Source: Parachlorella kessleri (Eukaryota; Chlorophyta; Trebouxiophyceae; Chlorellales; Chlorellaceae). Taken from it: a stretch of 38,068 nt of DNA. Location: contig BBXU01002903.1 of assembly GCA_001598975.1 (NCBI GenBank), forward strand, positions 1 through 38,068, in the 5' to 3' direction. Under the pieces are notes generated by a model. That model worked only from the letters and a program-made list of their open reading frames with translations, was not told where the DNA came from and made no database searches. Made by a program: the position numbers and the translations under genes. Of the stretch, positions 1 through 9,886 are shown piece after piece. Each line of letters opens with the position of its first letter. Within the stretch, counting starts at the first letter, position 1.

Positions 1-42
1 AGCACCCTAGCCACCGTTTCTCTGTGCACTGCTCCCTTGCAG

Positions 43-1234
43 AGGAGCATGTGGGACGCGCTGCCCAACCAGGACCCCGAGGAGCGCATGGCCGACACCA
101 AGAGCTTTGTACTGACCAACTACGTGTCCATTGCGGCCTGCGCTGTCGTGGTGAGTCACCCGTGGGCGGCGTGTGCACCCGGTGTAGTTGGGCGCCAGTC
201 GGGTGGGCTGACCTGGTGCAGGCTGGTGGGGTATGACTTTGCCTGAGCTCCCGTGGTAAGCTGCTGGTGGCTGTGTCCTGGTGCAAATCGCTCCTGGTAC
301 GACTGTGCCTGCAATGCAGACTGCTGAGGGGTGGGGCGTAGCTGGCGAGGCTTTGGTAGTGTTGGTTGGGTTGTGGTATGAGTGGGTGGTCCTGGCCCCC
401 ATCCTTGCCCCCTTTTTCTGATTGCTGAGGTCAAGCGTGCAACCTAAGGTTCCAGGCCTGTTGCTGTGGCTATGCTGTGGCCCTGTGCGCATCAATTCTT
501 CGACAGAAATGACCCCCCCCCCCCCCCCCACCCCACCTACCCACCCACACCTCCACCCCTAGGGTGCTGTCTCTTGGATCAGACCATGCTGGGACGGATT
601 TGTACAAGAATTCTTGACAGCTGGTTGGCTGTCACAGCCAAGGGGTCTTCGGCGAAGGACCGTGCCCCGCTGGGCCCCTTGTGCAGGCTACGCTGGGGCT
701 AGGGCGTCTGCCAGCCCCTTGACGGCTGGTTTGCAGCAGCCAAGCATCTGAAGCAGCCAAGCTTCTGTCTGGATGGAACCCAACGCCCTGGTGGCTAGCA
801 AACCCTGGTGTGCTTGTGCAGGCCATGCTGGGTGTGCTAGGTGTCTGCCAACCGCTCGGCTGCTGTGGCCAGTGTCGAGTTGGAAACCAACGTGGCAGCT
901 CTGCTTGGGCTTGTGCAGGCCATGGTGGTGCCTGACATGTGGAAGCCCCTCAAGCTGCCACGGTTGCAGCCGCCCCGTTTTGGAGTACTGACGTGGTAGT
1001 CTGCTGGTGCTTGTGCAGGCCATGCTGGTTCCGGACGTGTGGAAGCCCCTTAAGCTGCTGGGAGCCACGGCTGTGAGTTCCATGGCCTTCATCTACCCCG
1101 GGGCCATACTCATTGCTGCCAGCAAGCGCGGCAGCGGGGGAGCCGTGCCCCCCCGGGAGGTGGTGCTGGGCTGGGTGATGGTGGTGGTGGGGGTCATACA
1201 GCTGTTCTTCGGTGTGGTGGCCCAGTTCATTTAG
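43..1234 (+). CDS. Amino-acid transporter (AAAP/SLC38-like), 3' end only
   Basis: The last two exons of a membrane transporter are visible: 43-150 and 1019-1234 (stop TAG). The upstream exons lie outside the window. The join is phase 0 across a GT-AG intron (gtgagt to gtgcag). The joined reading runs from ...FVLTNYVSIAACAVV into AMLVPDVWKPLKLLGATA and on to SSMAFIYPGA. The P-x-x-W-x-x-x-x-x-x-G-A-T-A and F-I-(F/Y)-P-G-A patterns are typical of the C-terminal helices of the amino acid/auxin permease family, which move neutral amino acids across plasma or vacuolar membranes. Two hydrophobic segments follow, the last ending IQLFFGVVAQFI at the stop. Substrate and membrane cannot be told from this fragment. 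The intron is unusual because it holds extra copies of the final exon's start (see the repeat at 680-1050). Confidence 0.8.
510..529 (+). repeat. Poly-C homopolymer tract
   Basis: An almost pure run of C lies inside the transporter intron and continues into a CCCACC-rich stretch. It is a low-complexity tract and a likely site of sequencing-length error. Confidence 0.9.
680..1050 (+). repeat. Ladder of duplicated splice-acceptor/exon-start units
   Basis: The motif cttgtgcaggc recurs, placing possible exon starts at 687, 822, 919 and 1019 (spacings 135, 97 and 100). The true last exon of the transporter starts at 1019. The copy at 919 still encodes AMVVPDMWKPLKL, nearly the same as the real AMLVPDVWKPLKL, before it diverges and meets a stop. 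The copies at 822 and 687 are progressively more decayed. This looks like serial tandem duplication of an intron-exon border. Confidence 0.75.
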
Positions 1235-2494
1235 GGAGAGTTAATGGGTGGGTGGGATGGGTGGGATGCTCTGCTGTGCGTTGCTGAGCTTGCTGTGGTG
1301 GGCGGCAGCGGTATAGGCAGGGCAGCGATGCTTCAGCCAGGGCTGCCGGGTCAGGGTATCTGTGTCATGTTGGTCATAGTGTGGTCAGGTTTTGTGTATT
1401 TGGTCCAGATGCGGGTATGGGGAGTGCCAGGCAGCTAACAAGTGAGCGTTGAAATTGTTTTCACAATTCATGGGCCTCCTTGGCTCGCTACTTTGTCCCC
1501 CTCCCCAGTACGTTGGGGCCTCAGGAAACTGTCTTGCTCCATGCATACCTTGGGCTGCTCGGTTTGCATGCCATTGCATGCTGTTGAATGTCGGGCATGT
1601 TGGCAACCCAGGATCTGTGGCGTTCCCCAGGCTAAGCAGGAGACTGTAACGTCAACCTGGTAGGTACTCGAATGGTGGGCAGTCCTTGCGTCACAGGTGT
1701 CTAGGGGCTTGCGTAATTGTCCAGCTGCTTGTGCTGCTGTTGCTTGCTAGTGTGTGCCCTGCTGCTCACGCTGGGACGCCTTCTTTCACATCTGCCGTCT
1801 GCATGCCTGTTTTCCTGCATGGCCAAATCATTTACAACTTCTTGTGTCAGGGTTGTTCATGTCCTACTACTACCCCCCGAGGGCGCCTTTGGCTTGTAAC
1901 CGGAAGCGGTCATGTTAAGAGGGAGAGCTACCAGCAGTTGTTCTTAGCGGTTGTCTGGGTGCTCAGTCAAGGGTGTTCAGTATCCAGCATCCAGCCCTGT
2001 CAGAGGACAGCCCACCTCTCACTCCCTGTTCGCACTACCTACCACCCATACTAATAACCCACTGGCTGCAACCTATGTTTCGTTGTTTGGTACTTACCCA
2101 CGTTCAATGGAGATCCCAACCTGGCACACCGATGCAGGCTAGTCTCCAATCAAGCGTCCAGTAAAATTGTACCGCCCTGGAGGTACCAGCCTTGAGAGTG
2201 CCTGCATAACTTGGGTGAGGAAATTAGCTGGACCGTATCAATATTACAAACCACAGTTTGAGGTGCGGCAGTACCATGACCCTAGCAATACCGATCAGGT
2301 TGTTTCCGGCTGGCCGGCAGGTTCGTGAATTGTGCAGATCAAACGGTCTGTTCCTACCCATCAAAAGGCCAGTTGCAGCGAGCCACGTAGCCGCAATCGC
2401 CCGTGATCGCCTCGTCCTCGCGCAGTAGGCGCGATCTTACCTGCGTATCATAAGCTGGAAACTGTTAGGTTCGGCCGTCTAGTGTACAGGGCCC
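1235..2494. other. Intergenic: transporter 3' UTR and SBP gene upstream region
   Basis: No coding region is supported here. TGTAA, the usual green-algal polyadenylation motif, occurs at 1645-1649 and 1895-1899, either of which could end the transporter transcript. The stretch from about 2160 has lower GC than the genes and should hold the promoter and 5' UTR of the SBP-box gene. No TATA box could be assigned with confidence. Confidence 0.5.
1645..1649 (+). terminator. Candidate TGTAA polyadenylation signal (transporter)
   Basis: TGTAA lies about 410 bases after the transporter stop codon, a usual 3' UTR length in green algae. A second copy at 1895-1899 is an alternative. Confidence 0.35.
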
Positions 2495-5483
2495 ATGAGT
2501 TATGGCAAGGGAAGGGTGGTTCGGTGCCAGGTGGAGGACTGCAGCAACCAGGTCGCGCAGAAGGCATACTACCAGGCAAGTTCTTTAGCAGGGCTGCTTA
2601 TGCGACACAGACCTCTGGTTGCTGCCCCTGGATTCGCTTTGTCGGGGGCCAGCGTGACGGTACCGACGCTCAACCAACTAGTTGAATCCTTCAGGCAGCT
2701 ACAAGGGGTCGCACTTGCTTGAAGTATGCGCGGAGGTGGATGCTGAGCATTATCTCTCGAGGACCGCCTACGTCACCTCGGTTCTGAAGACCTCCCTGGC
2801 CATAACAGCTGACTACAGTGTGCCTGGCTCCCCTCTCCCACACCCTCCCAAGTGCAGAGGTACCGCATCTGCAAGCACCACAGCTGCCTGTCGAGCCTGG
2901 CGCACGATGGTAGGCAGCAGCGCTGGTGCCAGCAGGTGGGAAAGCTCCCCTTGTATGTGCTGGTGCGGGGACTGGGGGTTTGAACAGTTGGCAACACCGC
3001 AGCAACCTTGCATGCTAGCCCTCCTGGGTCTGCAAGGCAGCTACATGTTATCCCACACAGGACGCATCCACATCCCCAGTTAAACACCTGCTGCTGCACC
3101 TGCAGTGCGGCCGCTTTCAAGAACTGTCTGAGTTTGATGGAGACAAGTGAGTCCGCTCCACTGGGCTCGCCCTGCCAGTGGCCTTGTGCAAGCGCTCCCA
3201 CCGCAGGGATGCATGCAGCCTGGTGTTCTCCTGTCCTGCCGGCAAGGCCATCCAGCTAACCACAATTGTGGGTGCTTTGCGTACCTGCCATGTGTGTCCT
3301 GTCTCGCCTGGTGGGAGTGGTCCGTCCGCCACACCGACAAGGCGGCAGAGGCCTGGCCTTCATGGCAGGCGCGAGGTCTCTCATCCAGCCATACAGTCGA
3401 AACCTGCTTGGGGGCGGGCCGTCTTGCTTACCGTATAACCTCAGTGCTAGGAGTGCTCCTAGGTAATCGTCGGGGCTTCGTGCTCTCTTACAGGCGCACC
3501 TGCCGGGCCAAACTGAGCCATCACAACCAGCGCCGCAGGGCGGCGCGCAGCCGCAACACCTGCGCGTCAGAGGAGGGAGGGCAGCTAGCTGACGCCTCCT
3601 CCCTCCACAGCGAGCTTAGCTGCTGGGGTGTGCACAGCCCTGCTGCCGCCTGCCGCGCTGAGCACGCTTTGCCACCTGGCAGCCAGGGACAGCCAGCGGA
3701 CGCGCGGCGGGCAAGACCCCAGCACAGTCCGAGACTGCGTCAGGCGCTGCAAACCCATCGGGAAGCCCCAAGACGACGGCAGCTGCTGTCGCGCGATGCC
3801 GCCGGGCGGGGGCAGCAGCAGGGGAGGGAGGAGGAGGAGGAGGAGGACTGGCTGAGTCAAAGCAAAGATGGGCATAAGATGAGGGGCCAGCCGCCGCCGC
3901 AGGTGCTCCTGCCAGCACCCTGCGAACCGCATGAGGCCAGGCAGCATCAGGACTATGAGGTAGCCGGCCCGTGCGAGCTGGAAGTCCACCTACATACGCG
4001 CCAGCAGCAGCGACAGAAGCTCTGGAGGAACCATCAGGGCCAGGCAGGCCAGCCGGTGCTTCAAGTTGACAGACCCCAGCAGCGGCCGCAGCAGGTGGAA
4101 CAACAGCAGCAGCAGCACACGGAGCACATGGATCTGGAGCAAGCGCAGCGGGAGCCCCAGTGCGAGGCAGGCCCACGCTTGTTTCTGCATCCCCGTGCGC
4201 AGCAGCACCACCTGCGCCAGCAGCCCTCACTCCCAGGAGCGAACCATCAGGAGAAGGAAGAGCAGCGACAAAGCCAGCAGCAGCAGCAGGACTGGTCTGT
4301 GAACCCCATTGTGCCCTACCGGCAAGAACCGCCGGAGCAGCAGTGGTGGCAGCAGCCCTGGGCAGGACCACCATCGGCAGAGCTTGTAGGGCAGGGGCTG
4401 CACTCCATGCACTCTGGGCAGTCCGAGGGTGACAGCCTGCCTGCACATCTGGCAGAGCGGGCACAGCACAGCCTGGGAGGGAAGCGGCAGCAGCAGCAGG
4501 AGCAGCAGCCGCAGCCGCAGGTGCTGTTAGCAGGGGGCCCAAATGTGGGGCGGGGCACGGCAACCTTGGCAAGCGTGCACCGGCAAGGGCCGCAGGACAT
4601 GCATGGGGCTGGCTACAGCAGCTCAACCAGAGTTTCTGGCGATGCAAAGCATGGCGGGCAACCCGCAGCAGGCAAGAGGCAGCAGGCTTGTGTGCCACAG
4701 GCAGCTGGGATCCCGCCACATAGCCCACTGGGCCAAGCTGACCTGGCAGCCATGCTGTCGGCGCCCAAAAGGGTCTGCAGGCTCCATACCAGCATGGCAG
4801 AGCGGGAAAGCCCGTTCCATGTGCAGGCGAGTTTTTGCACCGAACTGTCCCCAGCGGGGGAGGAGCGGCAAGCGGGAAGTGGCAGGGAGGTTGCCTAAGG
4901 AGGTGCTACTGTTGGCTACGGATCTCGCATGGCTGGCCTGGAAGTGCTCCCACGGCAACCACAAAAGAGATGCGTGCTGGTGCCTAGACTGCCAGGGCAG
5001 CCAGGTGCCCTTGCCGTGCACGTCGCCAGCTTTGCTGCTGCGACTGCACTCCACGACTGTAACTTGATCCTCCTCCTCCCCACCGACCCGTTAAATTTGC
5101 AGGGGCCGGCACCCGTTCCCGCCGCCCCAGGACAGCTTCCACCACCCGCGGCTCGGCCCGACCCCCCCGCGGCTCCTGCCCCCTCCCTGGGAACGGCACA
5201 CCCCCCGGCAGTGACCCCCTTGGGAGCGAGGGCAGGGCTTCAGCAGAAGCTGCAGCCACCTGTGGCTGCTGCCAGCGGCAAGCAGGCCTCCCCAGGAGGG
5301 ACCATTGACGATATTCTTGAGCTGCTCTCCTGGGGCTCACACGAGGAGAGTGAGCCAGCTAGGGTTGGCCCAGGGGGCCCCTGGCTGTCCCCTCCAGTGC
5401 TGTCCATCCCCTTGTGCAGTAGCCCACTAGGGCAGGCGCGAGCCCCGACACCCCCCTTCCCAGACCCGCTGCTGCCATTCTAG
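2495..5483 (+). CDS. SBP-box transcription factor with Gln-rich tail
   Basis: Five exons: 2495-2575, 2858-2935, 3106-3146, 3494-about 4826 and 5103-5483, giving 637 residues if the fourth ends at 4826. The SBP DNA-binding domain spans about residues 10-85. Finger 1 has RCQVEDC and RICKHHS (three Cys plus His). Finger 2 has WCQQCGRFQELSEF and KRTC. The basic tail (CRAKLSHHNQRRRAARSR) is the usual overlapping nuclear localisation signal. The family binds GTAC-core sites; the algal copper regulator CRR1 is a member, but nothing here proves a copper role. In finger 2 the expected zinc-ligand His is Gln (CAA). The rest is Gln-rich, like an activation domain. Introns 1 and 4 appear to start with GC (AG|GCAAGT, AG|GCGAGT). 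If intron 4 is retained, translation stops at 4898. Start chosen as the only Met before the domain; earlier exons are possible. Confidence 0.9.
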
Positions 5484-6954
5484 GTGACCCTGCAGGCAGC
5501 AGCCACTGCAGGCAGGCGGTGGTAGCAAGCAGCTGTTGGGAGTGCCTAGCACCTCATTGTTACCATATGCATCGGCTGTCATGACTCGCACATGCTTCCT
5601 TGGATGTCATGCCTCCCCCATTTGCCGTTGTTATTTATTCATGAGGGCCGGCATCAAGCAGGGCACACAATGCTTTCTGCATGGCAGGACGAGGCCTGCT
5701 AGACCATTTCTGCTTGTGTTAGTGGTGGCAGGCCATGCGAACAGAGGGGAGATAGGGGCGAACTGGAGTGAAGGGGTGGATGCAGGTATGCTCTGTGTCA
5801 TGGCTGAGTTCTGGTCCAGCATGCGGTTTTTTTTCGAGGGATGTCCTGACTGGAATGTTCTAACTGCCCTGAGCTTCGTGTGGGTGGCTTTATGCCACCA
5901 ACCCTCGTCATACCTTGGGCGTGCTATGTTTGTATGCCCTGGTTTCTCTGCCCTTTCAGTCTTGCTTTCAGCGTTAAGTGCTCCTCGCGACGTCCACCTC
6001 TACTGGGCATTGTGGTTATTGAGTTTGAGTCCTAATAAAGTCCCTTGTTCGAGTCTAAATAAAGTCCTACGCTGTGCTTTATGAACTGCATGCAGTGTAT
6101 GTCTGTACAAAACGCTTCCAGCTTGACCGATTGCTGGGCCACAGGGTGTATTATGTTAGCTTATGCAGGCTAGGCCTAGTGCTTGACACTTGTGCATGGG
6201 CTGCCCGTCCCCAGCTCTGTGTTTCGCGCTTCGGTATTGCCCACCCTCTTTCATTGCAACTGCATGTGAGGTCGTGCTTCTCCCCCGCCCCCTGCTGCTA
6301 GCCTTTTGCCTTGTATTCTGCGCTGGCGCTTCCTGCGTGTACTCTAGTAGAATAAAGTAGCGCACTTGTTCTAGCTTAGCTCTGTTGGTGTCTTGCCCTG
6401 TACGTATTTAGGGTTCATATGGGTTATGGGTTTTATGGGTACCTGCCGTGCATAGGTCGCCTTTAAAGCTGGCCGTGGATATGAACATGTGACATTTGCT
6501 GTTGGCTTTATTTTTCACTGACCTGGGCATAACACTTACTGTGTGTGCTCCTTCCTCCTTGCTCTTTCTCACTGGTTGACATCCTTCGAGTTGGGGTTAG
6601 GGTCCGTTTGAGGATATGTGCACAAGTCATGTTGTTGAACATCACATTTAAATACAATAGCACTACTGCACAAGATGGTGCACGCACGAGCGCTCACAGT
6701 GCTTGCCCTGCACCACTCCGCATATCCACCAGTGTATGTTGTTGAGGGCATGCACCATGCTGTGCCCTCAGCACGCCTCGCCAGGGCGCGCTCTCCCCAA
6801 TGCGAGGGTTGTTACTGCTTCAGCTGCCCTGTGGAGCAGCACTATGGAGCCGGCCACCGCTACACTTGAGGTAGGCAGTCCCTGGCCCATGCTGCACATG
6901 CTTGGGGCAAGACGTTGTCCTGGTAGGCTTGCTGCAGCCTGCTCCCAAGGAAAG
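5484..6954. other. Intergenic between convergent SBP and mTERF genes
   Basis: This is the shared 3' flank of two convergent genes. Reading frames here lack family resemblance and algal coding character. AATAAA occurs at 6034-6039 and 6058-6063 inside a short tandem duplication of about 24 bases, and again near 6350. No TGTAA follows the SBP stop closely, so the transcript end is unresolved. No RNA gene was seen. Confidence 0.5.
6010..6065 (+). repeat. Short tandem duplication carrying two AATAAA motifs
   Basis: Two adjacent copies of a gagt-ctaaataaagtcc-like unit each hold AATAAA followed by GTCC. They lie about 550 bases after the SBP stop and could serve as polyadenylation signals, although green algae normally use TGTAA. 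Confidence 0.5.
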
Positions 6955-8183
6955 CTAGTGGGCCTCCCACTCAGCTTCCCACTCCTCAAACTCGGCCTCG
7001 TCGAAGTTGAAGTGCCAGCAGAAGTCCGGGTTGCTCATGTTGACCCAGGTCAGGGTCCGGCGGTACTCCTCACAGCCTTGGTGCTGCATGAATGCGACCT
7101 GCGTCAGGTGGGGGTTGGACGTGGGGTGCATCAACACTCCTGGCAGCCTGCTGTTGGAAACCGTTGTGCCCAAGGAGCAGTGCAATCCTGACCCTCAGCA
7201 AGGCCCAGAAACCAATGATAAGCAATGACGCTGCGCCACTTCCTAATCGCCGCAAAATCGTGAGTTTCTGCATAACCTTCTGCACCGCTGGGTCACGCTA
7301 CCTGAGCAGTGGACACCGCAGCCTGATACCCAAACCCCCACAACCTGCAGGTGAGTCCTGCATTGCCTCTACCCCTGAGGTGTAGCCTCAGTCCCCTACC
7401 CATGGAGGGATGGCGCGCTACTGCTTGCACAGCACCCTGAGCCATGCCAAAAGCGCTGCTGGGCCCTCACCTTACACTCCATGCCAGACAGCGACCGCAT
7501 GAGCAGGTGCGGCTGCTTGGCCAACACCTGCCGCACCGGCCGCCCCAGCACCTCCCGGAAGAAACGCAGCTTGGCAAGGAAGTCGTCCGAGGCAAGGTCG
7601 TTGCAGACAAAGAGCGAGGGGCAGCGCGAGATGCACGCTGCGATGTCCGCAGGCATCAGCCGCAGCCCCCGCATGACCTCCAGGTTGCTTGCAACTAGGG
7701 CTGCTGGCATGGCCAGGAGCCCAGGCTCCCGACTTACAAGCGCTGCGGCTGCCTCTGGTCCGCCGCAAGCTGCCTGTACAGCGCAGCAACAAGCGAGTGA
7801 GCGTCCAGCCACTGGTGGCTTGACCATGCCAATCCCCTGAGCTAAACTTGTTGGTGAAACACAGCATTATGTCAGCAGAACTCGTCAGTATCGTAAAGTT
7901 GAGATTAAGGATTTCGAACGAGCATTACCTGAAGCGAGTCCCAAATGGGCTGCTGCCGCTGGATATCTGCTGGATCCCTTGCGTGCCGCGCCAGCCACTG
8001 TGTGACCGTCTCTGAGCCCAGCGCGCCGCCGGCGTCGCCATCGCTGCTGTGACCACCGGGGGCAGGCTGCAGGGCTGCTAACGTAACGCTGCCGCGCCGC
8101 CGACTGCTGCTGTGGCAACGTCCAGGGGGCAGGGCTGGGAAAACCAGCGTATGCGCTGGCCTGCTGCCCAGGGAACCAAACAT
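6955..8183 (-). CDS. mTERF-family organellar regulator, small
   Basis: Three exons on the minus strand: 8183-7929, 7773-7471 and 7098-6955, all joined in phase 0, giving 233 residues. mTERF proteins are helical-repeat nucleic-acid binders that act in mitochondria or plastids on transcription, termination or splicing. Exon 2 carries repeat-like pairs such as LRLMPADIAACISRCPSLF and VRQVLAKQPHLLMRSL, with the family's regularly spaced Pro and Leu. The N-terminus (MFGSLGSRPAHTLVF, then SSSRRRGSV) is Ser/Arg-rich and acid-poor, like an organelle transit peptide, which supports the start. The protein is short for the family, with perhaps three or four repeats. The C-terminus is unusual: acidic and aromatic (FNFDEAEFEEWEAEW). 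The join of exon 2 to exon 3 reads GMECKVAFMQHQG, resembling another repeat. The organelle is not determined. Confidence 0.85.
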
Positions 8184-9886
8184 CCTAATTGTAAGTGCAG
8201 AGCAACCTGCCTTGCCCTTGTAGCTCGCGCGCAAGGAGTCGTTCCAAGTGCGCCTGGCGTGTGTTTGACATGAGGACATCCGGAGCCTGCTGCAGGTCAC
8301 TTGCGGAGGTGCAACGTAGATAAAATAGGAGCTGGCAGGGCTGTTATCATGAGTCCGTGTAGGCAATAAACCACTACTGCAGATGACCGCCATGTGCTGG
8401 ACAGCTTGAAAGCAAGGAGACAAGTGAAGCGTAGCCGTCCTGCGAGACGTCTACGCAGTGACCGATCTTTGTAAGTATCCACAGTCCAGATGATCGAGCA
8501 GTAATTATGGCAGTCCTCCAAGTCCTCGCCCAAGCACTGAAGGATGCTGTGCGTGCTCTGCATGGGCGCTTGCGCTTAAGTTTTTCGGGGCGGCCAGATT
8601 CTGACAACGCATGCCCTTCCTCTGCCATCCAGACCTTTTCAGCTGTCCATAAGCTTCAGGGTAGGCAAGCAGTGCCACGTGTTCCTCGTTATATACCCTT
8701 GCCAATCCAGGTTCGCTTGGCCTCAGTAGAAGGTGAAGGTGGACAGGATCTATACACATAGCACATTACGACTGTACAGCTGTTAGTGCATTGCAAGGTG
8801 TGATGAGGGCACGCCCAAGCGACTGTTGACGGTGGCTGCTGTGGAACCCCAGGTTGGCGACTCAGGCATAGAAGTTTAGAATTTAGCCAGCAAAACTCAC
8901 AGAATATTGGGAGTCATCACTCTGTCGACTTCCCTGCGTGGCTTTGTTGGCAACACCCTGGTGTTTTCCTTCATTTCGTCGAGATTTAGGGTTCGTTGAA
9001 AAAACGTCAACTTCCTCAGCTCAGATTGTACCAAGTGCATCTTAGGCCCACCACAGCAGTTACAGCTCGACCAATGCAAAAGACAGCATCCGCTATACTC
9101 TGCTTATTTCAGCACAACATGCAACAAGGGGGCGCTGGTTCCCACTTACGGAACCCCAGGCACACCTACAGGCACACTCTTATTGTGGGGAATAGCCCCA
9201 AGATATGCAGCAATCGCGCTGAGGCTGAGTAAACCCGACCAAAACTGACAGCAAAGCTCCTAGGTTCGCTTAAAGAGTTTCGATGCCAGCTGTGGCACCG
9301 TGTATGAAGACTCGAGCTACTATAATCACACCAAAAGCGCAAGCGCACTTGCCATAGTGTACATACAATTGCAGCACAGCACAGCAACGAAAGCTAGCGC
9401 ACAACTACAAAGGGAAGCATGTCATCCAGCCAAGACGAGCTTGCTGACTTCCGCCAGCTATGCACTCTCTCTAGGGCAGGCCATGTTGCATAGAAATGTG
9501 CTAAGCAAAGGGCTGCTATCCGTCTTGTGTAGATACACGGGGCAGCTGACGGCCCCCTCAAAAACATTTGCAATGCACGATCACGAATCTCAACAAACAG
9601 TGCGGAACCTACACGACGAAGAAAGGGACAACACAGGAAAACCCACATAAATTAGTCGGAGGCACACCAGCTTGGCAGCGCAGCAGCCATATCATGTGCC
9701 ACGCCTCACACCATGTTGGCCAGGACCCACCTCCGGGCAAATCACAGCCCGCCTCCAAAGCCAAAGACAGCACGCCCTTACTCCGTCACCGACCCCAGCA
9801 CGGCCCTCTCGCAGCCATCAACCCGAACTCACAAACCCCCAAACCGCACCCACCAAACCTACATCCCCCATGCCTCCCTGCAGATG
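8184..9886. other. Intergenic: mTERF promoter side and RWP-RK 3' flank
   Basis: About 1.7 kb with no supported gene. It must contain the mTERF upstream region and the RWP-RK 3' UTR, as both genes are on the minus strand. TTACA (TGTAA on the minus strand) at 9060-9064 is a candidate polyadenylation signal for the RWP-RK gene, about 820 bases after its stop. Base composition is lower in GC than the genes. Confidence 0.45.
9060..9064 (-). terminator. Candidate TGTAA polyadenylation signal (RWP-RK gene)
   Basis: Minus-strand TGTAA downstream of the RWP-RK stop codon. The 3' UTR would be about 820 bases, long but usual for green algae. Confidence 0.3.

Noticed and set aside
3616..4728. Long minus-strand open frame opposite the SBP Gln-rich exon
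   Set aside because: Opposite-strand reading of a CAG-rich exon gives Ala/Leu/Cys repeats. The plus strand has a conserved domain and matching splice phases.
5536..6084. Plus-strand open frame of 182 codons after the SBP gene
   Set aside because: Amino-acid composition and codon use look random, it overlaps AATAAA motifs, and no family was recognised.
7200..7400. Possible extra mTERF exon between exons 2 and 3
   Set aside because: Direct joining of 7471 to 7098 keeps phase and continues a repeat-like sequence. Candidate pieces here do not resemble mTERF helices.
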